A stretch of DNA of 64,000 nucleotides from positions 222,072,965 through 222,136,964 of the forward strand of contig OX352774.1 in NCBI GenBank assembly GCA_947095535.1, written 5' to 3'. Source of the stretch: Poecilobothrus nobilitatus. Lineage: Eukaryota > Arthropoda > Insecta > Diptera > Dolichopodidae. The position numbers were made by a program, and so were the translations under genes. Below are positions 36,954-48,500 of the stretch, one piece after another; within the stretch, counting starts at the first letter, position 1; each line of letters starts with the position of its first letter. Under the pieces are notes generated by a model. The model was not told where the DNA came from and made no database searches. It worked only from the letters and a program-made list of their open reading frames with translations.

Positions 36954-39900
36954 TTAAATGTTGTCCCAGATTTTAAATATTGTACAAATTTTATGGATTT
37001 TGTTTGCATTTTCTAATGTTGGAACTAAGATATTCTTTAGATCTATTGAATTACTCTGAGCAAAATTTTTTGTAATATAGCATTCATGGAACATATGTTT
37101 GACTGTTAGTTGACTCTGACAATAGGGGCATATTGGCGGGTTACTATTTTCAAATAAATGTCTTTTAGTAAAAAAAGTGTGTCCTAAACGAATTCTGCAA
37201 ATTTTTCTTTCTAGAACTCTTTTGTTACCCACACTATAAGTGGGAGGTACAACTTGAGGCCAATGAAATTTTAGGAAGCTGTTGGAAGTATTCCATTTCA
37301 GTTGCCTGCGAAGTAACAACTTTCTTTCTAATTCATTGGTCTTTTCTTTTAAAAAGAAAGTAAGTTGGAGAGTAGATGGTGATTTTATGGCTCGTTTTGC
37401 TTCTTCGTCGGCTTTTTCATTTCCGGCTATGCCCTGGTGACTTGGTACCCATATTAGTTTGATGTTTTTTCTGGAGTTCTCTAATGCATTTCTGATAAAC
37501 CTGACAATGGGTTGTTTATTGTTAAGATTTTTTATTGCATTCAAGGCGCTTAAACTGTCAGAAAAGATTATTATGGATTCTTGGGCGCTGCCAATTGAGA
37601 ATAATAGCGCTTCGTAGATAGCCACTATTTCAGCATTGTAAATTTGAAAGCTATTCGGCAATTGTTTTTTTAAAATTAAATTACTCTCATCCACTACGGC
37701 TAGTGCGACACCCTCCGTTGTTTTACTTGCATCAGTGAAGATTTTATAAGCCGTTGTGTATTTTTGGGTTAGATTTTGATAAAGCTGAAAGAAAGTTTCA
37801 CTATTTGTTTGTGATTTGAGATTGTTAGATATTGTCGTGTCTATGTATTTTCTGTGATTAAATGACCAAGGTGGAGTATGTTCACTAGTATTTAAAGCTT
37901 CGTCAAAGCGGATCCCTAAACTTGTATTTATGCTCGTGGTTTTGACTAAAGATGACCTTGTTGGTGCTATAATTTTTTCATTTATCAAAGCATTAACAAG
38001 CCTATTTAGAGGTTGGGATCTATCACTGTATTGTTTGTGCAGATTTTTCGTAGCTACCATGTCACGTCTCTCCTCGAATGTTACAAAACCCGACTCTATC
38101 ATGAGACTGTCCACATTCGTTGTTCTTAACGCTCCTAGAGCGAGTCTAGCACCTTGGTTTAATTGCGCTTGAATTTTTCCTATATGCGTTTTGGTACAAA
38201 AGCCGTAAATAGAGACTGCATAGTCAATTTTACCAATAAGCAACGCTTTCGCTATTTGTAGGGCTATTTTAATTTGAGGTCCACATTTGCTTCGAAAAAT
38301 GAGTTTAAGAAGATTGTTTGTATTTTTTAATTTTTTCAGAAGTTTGTTCACATGTGGATCGTATTTGAACTTATTAGTGAAGCTAAGTCCCAGTATTGTG
38401 ATATCCTTTACTAATTTTATGTCACTATTGCAATATGAGTAATGTTCTACTACACATCTTCTCTTACTGCATATATGAATTGCTTCCATTTTACTGATAG
38501 GGAAGTTAACCCCATGTGAATCCGCCCACATCTTTAGTTTATTAAGCCCTAGTTGCAGAATATTGTTATGTTCGCTATTTCTGTCTATGCTATATAAGAG
38601 TATATTGTCTGCGTATATTAGATATCTTAGGCCATTTATCTCTTTTATAGCTGTTGTCAAAGAAGATATGAAGATGTTGAATAGGTGTACTGATAGCGGG
38701 GATCCTTGGGGAATACCATTATAAAGGTTTTTCACACTAGAAATTGTACCATTAAGTTTTACTAGAATTTTCCTATTTGTCAGAAAACTCTGAATAGTTT
38801 TAATGAATTTTAAACCTAATTTCCACTCTACAAGCTGTTCTAATATTTTATGTCGCGCTATTTTATCGAAGGCTTTCTCAATATCGCATGAAATAATTGT
38901 ACCGTGTTCTTTATTGTTCAGTGCCATAGAGAAATCGAATTCCAGGGTTTGCAGCAGTGTGGTAGTACTCCTATTTGGCCTAAAACCGTGTATTTTGGCA
39001 GAGAGCTTTTTTTCTAAAAACCAGCTTAACCTGTTTCCCAATATTTTTTCTAGAAGCTTAGACATAGTAGCAAGTAAAGATATAAATCTATAGCTCGAAG
39101 GGTCGTTTGGGTTTTTACGTCCTTTAGGAATAGGTATGAGCTCAGCAGTTTTCCAGGCTTGTGGAAAATTACATGAGCTGAGTATGTTGTTATAGAGATC
39201 TACAAGTCTTTTTTTGAAGTTTAATGTTGTATGATTGAGCATACAATAAGAAACTCCGTCTAGGCCTGGAGTTGTTCCTTTGAATTTTGACAGTATTTGT
39301 TGAGTTTCGTTCAATGTTATTAAGCTATCAATTTCCTCCGAGTTTGCTATTATGTTTGGGAGGGTAAAGTCTTCTATTTCCTTTCTGAATTCCGCTGTAT
39401 AGATGTAATTTTCTGAGTTTTTATAGCACATTTCCGCAAAGAATTCAGCATTCTCTTCGGAATCTATGACTAGTTCCCCATTTGGACTGTGCTTAATCGC
39501 TATTATTCCATTACTCCTATTTCCTAATACCCTCATAGCCTTTTTCCAATAGTCACTATTGCAGTCTCCAATACTATTCGCAAAGTTTTCCCATGATTTG
39601 GATCTCGCTAATTTAATTTCCCTCTTTAGTGCTGCATTCGCTTTTCTAACTCTAACTAAATTCTGACTGTTTGTGTCGTTTTTGTAGATTCTCCAAGCTA
39701 CATTACGTATCGTGATAAGGTTTTTAATGTTTTGATTGAACCAAGGAGGGTGGTTTCCTTTGATTGGTTTGGAGGTTTGCATGGATTGGCTTGCCGCGAA
39801 TCGTATACTTTTTGTAAGAGTGGCTGCTTCTCTGTTAATATTTGTGGATTGTGGTTTTTCACGAAGATAGTGTTCTAATAGATTTTCGAACTTGGTCCAA

Positions 39901-40634
39901 TCGGCTGTTCGCTCCAAAAATTTTACTTTACGCTTATATGTAATTCTGTCGTACTCGGTGCATAAAAAAATGGCGAAATGATCACTCCCTTTAGGGTTTG
40001 GCTCAGTTTGCCACTGAAATTTGTGAGCTAATTCAGGAGAGCATATGGTTAAGTCAATGCAGGTCAGAGTACTATGTGTACTGAATAAGGTTGGAGAGCC
40101 GTCGTTCAAAAGAATTAACTCGTCATTTGCTTCGAGCCATTGCTCTACTATTCTCCCTTTACAATTTGATACTCGGTCTCCCCACATGCAATTTCTTGCA
40201 TTGAAGTCGCCCGTGATTATAAAAGGTTTTTGAATTTGCAGGACTAAGGCTTCCAAGTCTTCCTTTCTATATTCTTTTGAATGTTCCAAATACAAATTTA
40301 GAATAGTGATTGGAATGGAATATTTTGGAAAGTTAACCTTTATTGCACTTGCTTGAATGGTCGTATTTAGGTGAATCGCTTTATAACTAAGACCTTTATT
40401 TATTAGGAAACCTAAACCTCCTGTTGATGAAAAATGATCAAAATAACAATTGTAGTTAAGAAATTCACTTGGAGCCAAGTTTTTTTTAATATGAGTTTCT
40501 TGAAGAGCTATTATAAGAGGTTTGTGTTTTTTAATTAATATTTCTAAAAAACCTTTATTGGTGTGGTAGCCTTGTATGTTCCATTGAATTAAGTTACTTT
40601 TTTTGTAGCGGTTGGCTGTATTATTATTATTCAT
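36954..40634 (-). CDS. LINE ORF2: endonuclease - reverse transcriptase - RNase H - CCHC polyprotein
   Basis: The 1226-residue polyprotein would nick target DNA, prime cDNA synthesis from the nick and remove template RNA. Endonuclease (about 12-225): N19 in WNIQG, E46 in QET, GDFNA with D143 and N145, and SDH at 217-219; all key residues are present. RT (about 440-760): TTPGLDG at 454, SYRFISLL at 514 (the second motif position is usually P, here F517), DIEKAFD with D584, PQGSPLS at 642, and YADN at 674-677. The last box is normally YADD, so one catalytic Asp is Asn (codon AAT at 38604-38606). RNase H (about 960-1085): D968, E1002, D1026, H1066 and D1076 are all present. The C-terminal C1169-C1172-H1180-C1185 knuckle is intact. 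The start is the first ATG after the spacer; the N-terminus is Asn-rich. The protein is full length with no stop or frameshift. Confidence 0.97.
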   Translation of the reverse strand: MNNNNTANRYKKSNLIQWNIQGYHTNKGFLEILIKKHKPLIIALQETHIKKNLAPSEFLNYNCYFDHFSSTGGLGFLINKGLSYKAIHLNTTIQASAIKVNFPKYSIPITILNLYLEHSKEYRKEDLEALVLQIQKPFIITGDFNARNCMWGDRVSNCKGRIVEQWLEANDELILLNDGSPTLFSTHSTLTCIDLTICSPELAHKFQWQTEPNPKGSDHFAIFLCTEYDRITYKRKVKFLERTADWTKFENLLEHYLREKPQSTNINREAATLTKSIRFAASQSMQTSKPIKGNHPPWFNQNIKNLITIRNVAWRIYKNDTNSQNLVRVRKANAALKREIKLARSKSWENFANSIGDCNSDYWKKAMRVLGNRSNGIIAIKHSPNGELVIDSEENAEFFAEMCYKNSENYIYTAEFRKEIEDFTLPNIIANSEEIDSLITLNETQQILSKFKGTTPGLDGVSYCMLNHTTLNFKKRLVDLYNNILSSCNFPQAWKTAELIPIPKGRKNPNDPSSYRFISLLATMSKLLEKILGNRLSWFLEKKLSAKIHGFRPNRSTTTLLQTLEFDFSMALNNKEHGTIISCDIEKAFDKIARHKILEQLVEWKLGLKFIKTIQSFLTNRKILVKLNGTISSVKNLYNGIPQGSPLSVHLFNIFISSLTTAIKEINGLRYLIYADNILLYSIDRNSEHNNILQLGLNKLKMWADSHGVNFPISKMEAIHICSKRRCVVEHYSYCNSDIKLVKDITILGLSFTNKFKYDPHVNKLLKKLKNTNNLLKLIFRSKCGPQIKIALQIAKALLIGKIDYAVSIYGFCTKTHIGKIQAQLNQGARLALGALRTTNVDSLMIESGFVTFEERRDMVATKNLHKQYSDRSQPLNRLVNALINEKIIAPTRSSLVKTTSINTSLGIRFDEALNTSEHTPPWSFNHRKYIDTTISNNLKSQTNSETFFQLYQNLTQKYTTAYKIFTDASKTTEGVALAVVDESNLILKKQLPNSFQIYNAEIVAIYEALLFSIGSAQESIIIFSDSLSALNAIKNLNNKQPIVRFIRNALENSRKNIKLIWVPSHQGIAGNEKADEEAKRAIKSPSTLQLTFFLKEKTNELERKLLLRRQLKWNTSNSFLKFHWPQVVPPTYSVGNKRVLERKICRIRLGHTFFTKRHLFENSNPPICPYCQSQLTVKHMFHECYITKNFAQSNSIDLKNILVPTLENANKIHKICTIFKIWDNI

Positions 40635-40923
40635 ATCGGAAGGTTTTTTAATTTATTAATATTTTTAAGATTAATTTAGAGCTACTGATATAAATTTAAT
40701 TTAATTTATAACAACTAATTATAAAAATTTAATTTAATTTCTAACTAATATTAAGAATTTAATTGAATACTGATAAGAATTTAATGTAATTTAATTTATA
40801 AGAACTAATTATAAAAATTTAATTTGTAACAAATAATAAGAATTTAATTGAATATAATTTAACTTTTACCTATAACTGAATGTTATTTTTTTTTTTTTTT
40901 TATGAATTTGTAATGCTATATTG
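40635..40923 (-). repeat. LINE inter-ORF spacer with a 90-bp tandem duplication
   Basis: Non-coding AT-rich spacer between ORF1 and ORF2. A 35-bp block at 40701-40735 recurs at 40791-40825 with one difference, and the following sequence (from about 40743 and 40828) also matches, giving two imperfect copies of a unit of about 90 bp. A run of 15 or more T lies at 40886-40900. Confidence 0.8.
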
Positions 40924-42315
40924 TTATTCTATTATAATTGGACTGCTGTCAGAGCTGTACAAACTGTTATTATTACTACTAATAGTATTATTTATATTGC
41001 TATTACTATCATGCAAGTTATTGTTGCTGTTAGTTAATGTGTTATCTAATAGTAAAGGTGTAATTGAAATTTCATTATTGTTAGTATTTTTATTGTTGAA
41101 AATTATATTATTAGAATTATTATTATAATTATTTTGTGTGTTAATTATGTTATGGTTTGTGTCTATGGTACTTATCGTTTTTTGTTTGGTGTGATTTTTC
41201 TCTACAGAAATTGTTGTGTTGATTTGTGGTGAGTGCTCTTGATGAAAGCTTGAGTTCAGGCTTGTTGAAGGTGAGTTCAGACTTGTTGAAGGTGAGTTGA
41301 TTGGTAAATTAAGTGGTGATAAATTGTTTGTAGAATTAGTTGATCTTTTTGTTGGAAGCTCGTTTTTATTGATTGTTTGCAGGTTATTTTGCTCATGTTG
41401 AGTTTTGAACAACTGGGAGAAAGTTTGACTTTGATTTTTTTGATTTGACATATAGCTTAATTCATAATGTTTATATGCATCACGTTTAGTGCAATGTAAA
41501 TCGGTTTTTATTTTTAAAACTTCCTTTTCTCGTGTGTACGATGGGCACGTGTTTGATGCTGCACTATGGGCTGCACCTTTACAATTTATACAGCTGAAAA
41601 TCTTGCACATCGATATATGTGATTTATCACCTTCAGGTCGTTCCAAACCGCAATCAGCACATCTTGGTGAGTTTTGGCAATATTTTTGCAAATGACCTAA
41701 CTTTTGGCATTTTCTGCATCTCATAGGATTAGGATACCATTTCTTTACCGCAACGATTGTAAAGCCACTCTTGATGTACTCAGGAGGCTCAAAGGAATCG
41801 AACGTGACAATGATGGCACCAGTAAAAATTTTTTGGCCATTTTGCATTTTGGATAATTTGAAAACTTCAACCACAGTTGGATTTTTTTCTTTCAATCCGG
41901 CAAGTATTTCATTCGTTTCAACATTTGTTAAATCTTTATCGTAAATTAAGCCTTTTGAAAAATTTAAGCCTTTATTTAGCTCAACATTGATATCAATTTT
42001 GCCCAGTTTATCTTGTTTAAGAAATAAGTCTGCAATTCTTTTACTTGGAACTTCGAGCACGATGTTGCCTGTTCTGTCCCAGGAGGCCTTGAATTTTGGA
42101 TAAATATCTTCAAGCATCTTGTTCAAGACAAATTTATTTTGCATCCTAAGTGGAACGTTGGTATCAGTTGATTTTATATTTAAAAATTTTTTGAACTCTT
42201 CATTTGCATTTGTTATATAGGTTGGAACATTTGCAATGTTTTTTGATTTTTTCCTTTTTTTAGATGTACTTTCCTCCAACAGTTGGAAACTGTTTGAGCT
42301 CCCCGAAGGAAGCAT
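40924..42315 (-). CDS. LINE ORF1: nucleic-acid-binding protein with three CCHC knuckles
   Basis: This 463-residue protein is the likely RNA-binding chaperone that packages the element's RNA; that role is inferred from the family. The N-terminus is Ser/Lys-rich. Residues about 55-190 look like the RRM-like domain of I/jockey ORF1 proteins, judged by position and not proven. Three zinc knuckles follow: C200-C203-H208-C213, C219-C222-H233-C237 and C242-C245-H250-C257. From about residue 290 the protein becomes low-complexity Asn/Ser/Thr, with a short repeated NSPSTSL segment near 345-360. The frame is open throughout. ORF2 begins 289 bp downstream on the same strand, so ORF2 must be reached by reinitiation or another non-overlap mechanism. 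Confidence 0.93.
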   Translation of the reverse strand: MLPSGSSNSFQLLEESTSKKRKKSKNIANVPTYITNANEEFKKFLNIKSTDTNVPLRMQNKFVLNKMLEDIYPKFKASWDRTGNIVLEVPSKRIADLFLKQDKLGKIDINVELNKGLNFSKGLIYDKDLTNVETNEILAGLKEKNPTVVEVFKLSKMQNGQKIFTGAIIVTFDSFEPPEYIKSGFTIVAVKKWYPNPMRCRKCQKLGHLQKYCQNSPRCADCGLERPEGDKSHISMCKIFSCINCKGAAHSAASNTCPSYTREKEVLKIKTDLHCTKRDAYKHYELSYMSNQKNQSQTFSQLFKTQHEQNNLQTINKNELPTKRSTNSTNNLSPLNLPINSPSTSLNSPSTSLNSSFHQEHSPQINTTISVEKNHTKQKTISTIDTNHNIINTQNNYNNNSNNIIFNNKNTNNNEISITPLLLDNTLTNSNNNLHDSNSNINNTISSNNNSLYSSDSSPIIIE

Positions 42316-42523
42316 TTCTTCTTTGTTTTCTCAGCTGTGCAAAGGGATCAGCTACTACTTTTTCTTTATTTTTAGAAACTATGTATATGTAAGTATCTTT
42401 TGCTTAGTGACAAGTTTATACAAAAAAAGCAACAATTAATAGAGATAATACAAATACTAATATAAGTTGAAAAAAGTTCAATTAGTGCGATCCTTACTCC
42501 TTGAACTAATGCGAAGGAATGTG
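42316..42523 (-). promoter_or_regulatory. LINE 5' UTR with presumed internal promoter
   Basis: This 208-bp leader runs from the target-site duplication to the ORF1 start. The element begins CACATTCCTTCG on its own strand. Elements of this group carry an internal promoter in the leader; that is family knowledge, and I see no specific core motif I would assert. The leader is not visibly truncated, since the duplication abuts it. Confidence 0.6.
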
Positions 42524-42535
42524 CAGGCCTCCTTA
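42524..42535. repeat. LINE target-site duplication, 5' side
   Basis: CAGGCCTCCTTA, identical to 36582-36593. Joining the outer flanks across one copy restores a continuous pre-insertion site. Confidence 0.92.
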
Positions 42536-45500
42536 ATAAAACTAAATAAATACAAATAATAAAATTATTGCATACTTTTAGGTTAATTTTTTTTTTTGTA
42601 TTGAAATTATAAAATCAAAAACTTTCACTTTGTAATAAAAAAAAAAAAAAACCAAAACAAAATAGCAACAATTTTACATTTCATTATTAATAAAAAAAAT
42701 TTCCAAAAAGTTTTCAATTTAAATGAAAAATAAATTATTAAATAGTTTGTCAAAGTATTATTGAAAATAATATTAAATTTAAAATTAATTTAACATTTAA
42801 ATTTTTTTGGTAAAATTTTATAACCCAAAAAGCTTCCTGTTTTTTAACAAAATTCTAAAAAAATGTCAAGAAAAGAATATTAAAAAATATTAAAAAAAGT
42901 TTTCAAATGAAAATTTTATTAATGAAAAAAGTCGGAAAAAAAAACAATTCAACTTTTAATATTGAAAAAAAAATTTTTTTTTTTCTTAGTTTTTATTTTT
43001 AATTTCAAAAGTTACTCCAAATCAATACAAAAATTGAATTAAAACAGTAATAAAATAAACTAGAAAGTAATAATAACTTAATAATTATTCTAGAAAAATA
43101 TTAAACATAATATTTAATTTTTTTTTTAAGATTTAATGAACACGAAAAAAAAAAAAAAAATTTATAAATAAATTTTACAAGTCTTTTGAAAAATAAAAAA
43201 CAAACCACAAATAGCATATTTCAATAATATTTCAAAATCATAAAAAAAATTTTGATCATAATTTCATGATTTCATAAATGTATATTTTTTTTTATTTATT
43301 TAAAACTTACCTAAAAATATTTTATTTTAGCATAAGTTGCATTGGTTCTTAAATAAATATAAAAAGTTTATAAATTTTAATTTCAATTTTTTAATTTTCT
43401 TCTTGTCAATTTCAATTGGCTTTTGCGATCGAATATTAAAGAAATAAATATATAACCAAATTTAACTATAATAGGTAAACAGTATAGAAACAAAAAAGTT
43501 AATCCTTTATTTATAAACAATATATAATATTCCGAAATAAATCTATTTGTTGAAGGAGACTTTTTCGAAAATAAAATTAATGAAAAATAAAAATGGAAAA
43601 AACTTTTTTTGAAAACATACCAATTCCTATCATTATAAATTTTTACCTTACAAAAAGACCAGCTGCACTACCGCAATACTTACAATATATTATATGATAT
43701 CCGCATTTTTATTTTTTATTTTTTATAATATACGAAATTTATTTTAGAATCCTTTAGTTTACAATCTTCTCAATATATTCTATTGCTCTGGATTTCAATT
43801 TTAGTATTTTCACCAATTCAAAAAAAAAAAAAACAGAAAAAAAATGAATACAACCACTAAACTGATCTTAAAATAAAAAAAAAAAAAAAAAACCATCAAG
43901 AACTAAAAGTAAAACTAAAAAGTACAGACAAAGTTTTTTTCTTCTGGTTTCTATATCTTTTTTTTTTTTGTTTGTCCTTAAATGGAAAAGTTTTTTTTTT
44001 TATATCATTTTTTTTTTTGTTTTTTTTTTGTTTATTTTTACCCATATTACTCTGATTTTTTTTTTTTTTTTTTACTATATTTTGCTCCAATATTTCAATT
44101 TTAAAACTTCACAATTACTTTTTACTTTTCCTGTTTTTTTTTTTTTTGTTTTTTAGCTTTTGCATTTTAAAGTACTATCGACACTATACTTCTATATTTG
44201 TAAAACTGTTTCGAATTTCTAATGACGTATTCTGCCGCTTTATTTTATATTTTGAAAAATATATAAAAAATGTTATATTCTAGAAGGAGGTTGAAAACTT
44301 TTTAAGTGTTACAATAAAATGAAATAAAACAAAAAAAAGCAAAAATAAGATTCTCCTTTAAATTAACCGGAACAAAAACATTTTATAAAACAATTTTGAC
44401 AATTAAATATGATGAAAAAATGTATAGATATCAAGTAGATATGCGAAAAAAAAAACAAAATTGATTTTGAAAAAAAAACATGAAAGTTTTTGAAAACCAA
44501 TAATCAATATCCAATGTAACTTTTTGAAGAAGGATATTTGAAATAAAATTGTAGCTATGCTCATAAACATTTGAAAATATTGTTATATATAAATAAGTAA
44601 CATTTCCGGTTGAAAAATTAAATACATTTTTTTTTCCTCTTTCATAAAATTTCAATTATTTTAATAATTTTTATTCATTTCCATTTTAATAAATAATAGA
44701 CTACACTATTCTATTAAAAAAAAAAAAAAAAAAATCACCAATTATTTCATTTTCATCAAATTAAATCTCAGTTTAAAATTCAGGTCAGATAAATACTATT
44801 TTTTTTTTTTCTTTTTTTTGTTATTTATAATATAATCTCCTCTTTGATAAAATATAAAATCATTTTAGTCATTATCCTAAACAAAAAAAAAATAAAAAAA
44901 AAACAAAAAATGAAAAATTTTTTATAGTTTTCCCCTTTTTTTTCTACTTTTTATACGTTTAATCTAACAAAATTAAATATTTACCATTAAATTCATTTAA
45001 AATAACATCAAAATGCTCAAAATAACACACAATTATTCATTATAACTTCTTTTTATTTTCCGACATATTGTTAAAATATACGAACAAAAAAGCACACTTA
45101 CCCAAAATATTTTTCATATTTTTCTTTTATTTTTTTTTCGTGAAAAATTAATATTAACAAAATAACCAAAAAAAAAAAAAGAAACAAAAAAAAAATGTAC
45201 AGGAAAACTTCAATAAATTTTCATCATAGTGCGGATCGAAACCTAAAGTTTAATTATAACCGAAAAATAATTTTTTTTTTTTTTTATTTTTTTTCGTTTT
45301 TTTTCATTTTTTTTTTTTTTTTTATTTAATTTTATTCTTGTTGTTTTACGCTCTAAATAGAAAAATAAATAAAGTTAACCAAACCTACTAAAAATATACA
45401 ATTACATACATATATACAATATGTACATTTATATAATAATGTACATATATACATATATACTATGATATAAACAAGTTTTTTTTTATTAACAATAATTAAA

Positions 45501-48500
45501 GTGACGCATGAAATTAGTAAAAATCAACAACAAACAAAAACCATAATTTCAGGATATGAAGTACCGTTAAACTAATATTATATATCTTTATATATTATAT
45601 CACAACTGTTATATTTATTATGCATGTTAATAATTATTATAATTTTTTTTTTTTTTTCAACTCTTAAAATATAAATTTTTGCCGCGTAAAAACAGTTTAT
45701 TTCAACAAAAAAAAAAAAAAAAAAAAATAAAAACAAAAAAGCAATGATAGAGAAAAAGAACATTGGTTCCGTAACGCACATACATGACAAACAAATAAAT
45801 AAATGACACAAAAAAGCAAAAGAGGGCAAATTAACAGTTAGAAGCAGAAATAACTGAAACTTTCAAAGCGTGCCAAAGTACCATTTAGTTTCAATTAGAA
45901 TTCGACATAATTGTAATTTTTTTTTTTTTTTTTTGTTATTTGTATGGTGCTTTTTTTATTTTTTTTTATAATTTTACAAATTTTGTATACTACTACATAC
46001 AAACATGTTATATGTGTATATATATATGTATGTATATATCATAAATAATAAACAAAAATGAAAAAAATAAAGGAATATTCTTTCCATGGATATCCTATGT
46101 ATTTTAATGAGAGAAAATTATTTATGTAATTGTGTTTTGTAAATTTTTTTTTAATTTTTTTTCTTTTGTTTTTGGTGCCTTCAAAGTATAAAAAACTACT
46201 GACGTGCCTATTTAATGGTACTAGAAATCAGAACAAAAATTAAATAAAAAAAAATGGTGCAAATTTAGAATTTGTTAATTTATTTTTGTTTTTTCAGAAA
46301 TTTTTAAGATCAAAAAATTCTTTATGAATTTAAATATGATTAAATATGAGTTAAATTTAATTTTTCTCGTTCATTCGTTCATAAATATCAAACATTTTTA
46401 TGCCTATCTATAGCTTATACCGTTACGGATCGACGTCTTAAAATTTCAAGTCTTAAAATTCTTAAAATATTCTAAAGATTGTAACTTAATATTATATTAT
46501 TGCATTGTGATCTGATATTAAATTTACCATTTTGTGATTATATATTAATTTTTTACTTTCTGTATCTGGCAAACCAAACTAAACGCTAAAAGTTTCCTTT
46601 GATAAAATATCAATCATTGAGTCAAATCGAAAGATTTTTTTAATTTTTATTTTCTGCATTGGTATATTGTTTAATCTAACAATATTAAATAACTTTTATA
46701 AGGAGTAAGATAAATAAAAAAAACTCTTGAGTATAAGAGCTTTCATCATCAACATCATAATTCGTCAATTCTGTCAATTCGTAAGGAGCATAAAACTTTG
46801 GTAATACTTTTCTATTTATTTAATTTTCTTGTATCGTGCGGAATCCAATCTAATACCTCTCTAAACATCATTTTGATCAATTATTTTCTTAAATGTCTCC
46901 TAACCAACGCCAATCACCGAGCTATAATATTTCTCATACAATTGATTACGATTTACAATTAGCGTACACCTAATTAAACATAGTTTGAGATTATTCGTGT
47001 TTACCCTATATTTAAAATACTTTGCACAAAGCGATTGAAGAAACATTTTTATTAAATTTTAGAGATTTAAATCATATTTAAAAGCCGTATGGTAGTGCAA
47101 ATTTTCGTATTGGCATTAAAAATACAAATTTTTATGTAAATTGGTATCTATAGACCACCAGACAATATTATTAATTGTGCAAACGCTTTATACAAACGTT
47201 ATTTCGTTTTGTTCATGTGGGGTGTTATGTTTTCTTTCGCATCGCCAATTATTGCATAGATAGATCAATTTTTTGACTTCCTCTACATCTAAAATAACAA
47301 TTTCAGCTGAGAAAAGTTAAAAAGTGAAAATTGCACAATTTTTCATAATTAATTTAAGAAATGAGTGGCTGGCTTCATTTTTTTGCAATATTTTATTTAC
47401 AGAAAAATTTCTTAAAAGAATTTACAAATTTTAATGAAAAAATAATCGTAATTTTAAAATACTTTATATTATAATTTTGGAATAGTGAACCCATTAAAAT
47501 TCTTGATTTTATGTTTTGCTTTGTTTATGTTTTATGTTTTTCGTTTTATTTAAATTAAAAATAATTAATTGTTATTTTATAACATTTTACGACTAATCTT
47601 AAAAAAAAACTGAACTTTAAACAAAAATAAATGAACTAAATGATACACAGACGAATTCATTATCAAATAAAAATCCATTTTCATTATTACGTTTGGAAAA
47701 TGCAAGCCGAAATTTTAAGAGGAAAACAATCACATTTATATTCTTACATGAAATTTATTTTATTTATATATTCAGGAGTAACTATTTATGTATTGTTGTG
47801 AAATTAATACGTAAAATTAAGAAAAAAAACATTAAAGTTCTTAAAATTAAGTAAAAAACTTTAAAAAAGAAAGAAATCAAAAAAAGTTATTCAGAATTTT
47901 TCTTGCTAAAATTTTGCTTTATGTGATGGAAAATTATCACTTTTTCATATTCTGTTTTTGTATTATATAAGTTAGAAAAAGTTGCGGGCTAATATAAATT
48001 CTTTAAGGATTTTGGAAAATCTAAAAAACAAAAATAATTTAATTTACCAAATACTATTTAATTTTAGTGTTAGTTTAAAAAGAAATGAAATTTTAAACAG
48101 TAATAATATAATCTTATAAAACATTTTAATTCAGTTATCTCATATCCCTTTAGTTTTACTTAATTAAAATGAATATTCATAATCTGCAAGCTAAGCTGGT
48201 ATTGTTCTTAGGACCTGTTCTAGGATAGTTAATCAAACTGACATTGTTGTTTTTATATAGTACGAATATTGTTCTAAGGATAAACTAAATTTGTCATTAT
48301 GCTTATAATACTGTAAAAACGATGAAAGAGAAACGGAGAAGTATATATTTATAATTTTGCTCGGGATGGAATTTTGAGTCTGATAAAAATAATGGAGCTA
48401 CGATTCTGAAATTTTTTCATATAAATGCCATCTTTGTTTTATATGAAATTTATATAAATACAACTTGGAATTTAATTCAGTCAGATATCTGAAATTTTGT

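Larger units (their letters stand above)
36594..42523 (-). mobile_element. Full-length I-superfamily non-LTR retrotransposon (LINE)
   Basis: A complete element of about 5.93 kb. In transcription order it has a 208-bp 5' UTR (42523-42316), ORF1, a 289-bp AT-rich spacer, ORF2, a 3' UTR of about 330 bp and a TAAA-type repeat tail (36594-36620). The identical 12-mer CAGGCCTCCTTA lies directly outside both ends (36582-36593 and 42524-42535), which is a target-site duplication typical of target-primed reverse transcription. A CCHC-bearing ORF1, an apurinic-type endonuclease, and an RNase H domain downstream of RT place it in the I supergroup (I or Nimb type); the exact clade needs a tree. The target was the 5' edge of a tRNA-like SINE head. 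Both ORFs are open, so the insertion is young, but the RT box is mutated (see ORF2). Confidence 0.95.

Noticed and set aside
38803..39093. Plus-strand open frames inside the LINE (also 37930-38172, 40045-40233, 41489-41695, 40880-41128)
   Set aside because: They are antisense shadows of ORF1 and ORF2, whose motifs fix the minus strand as coding.
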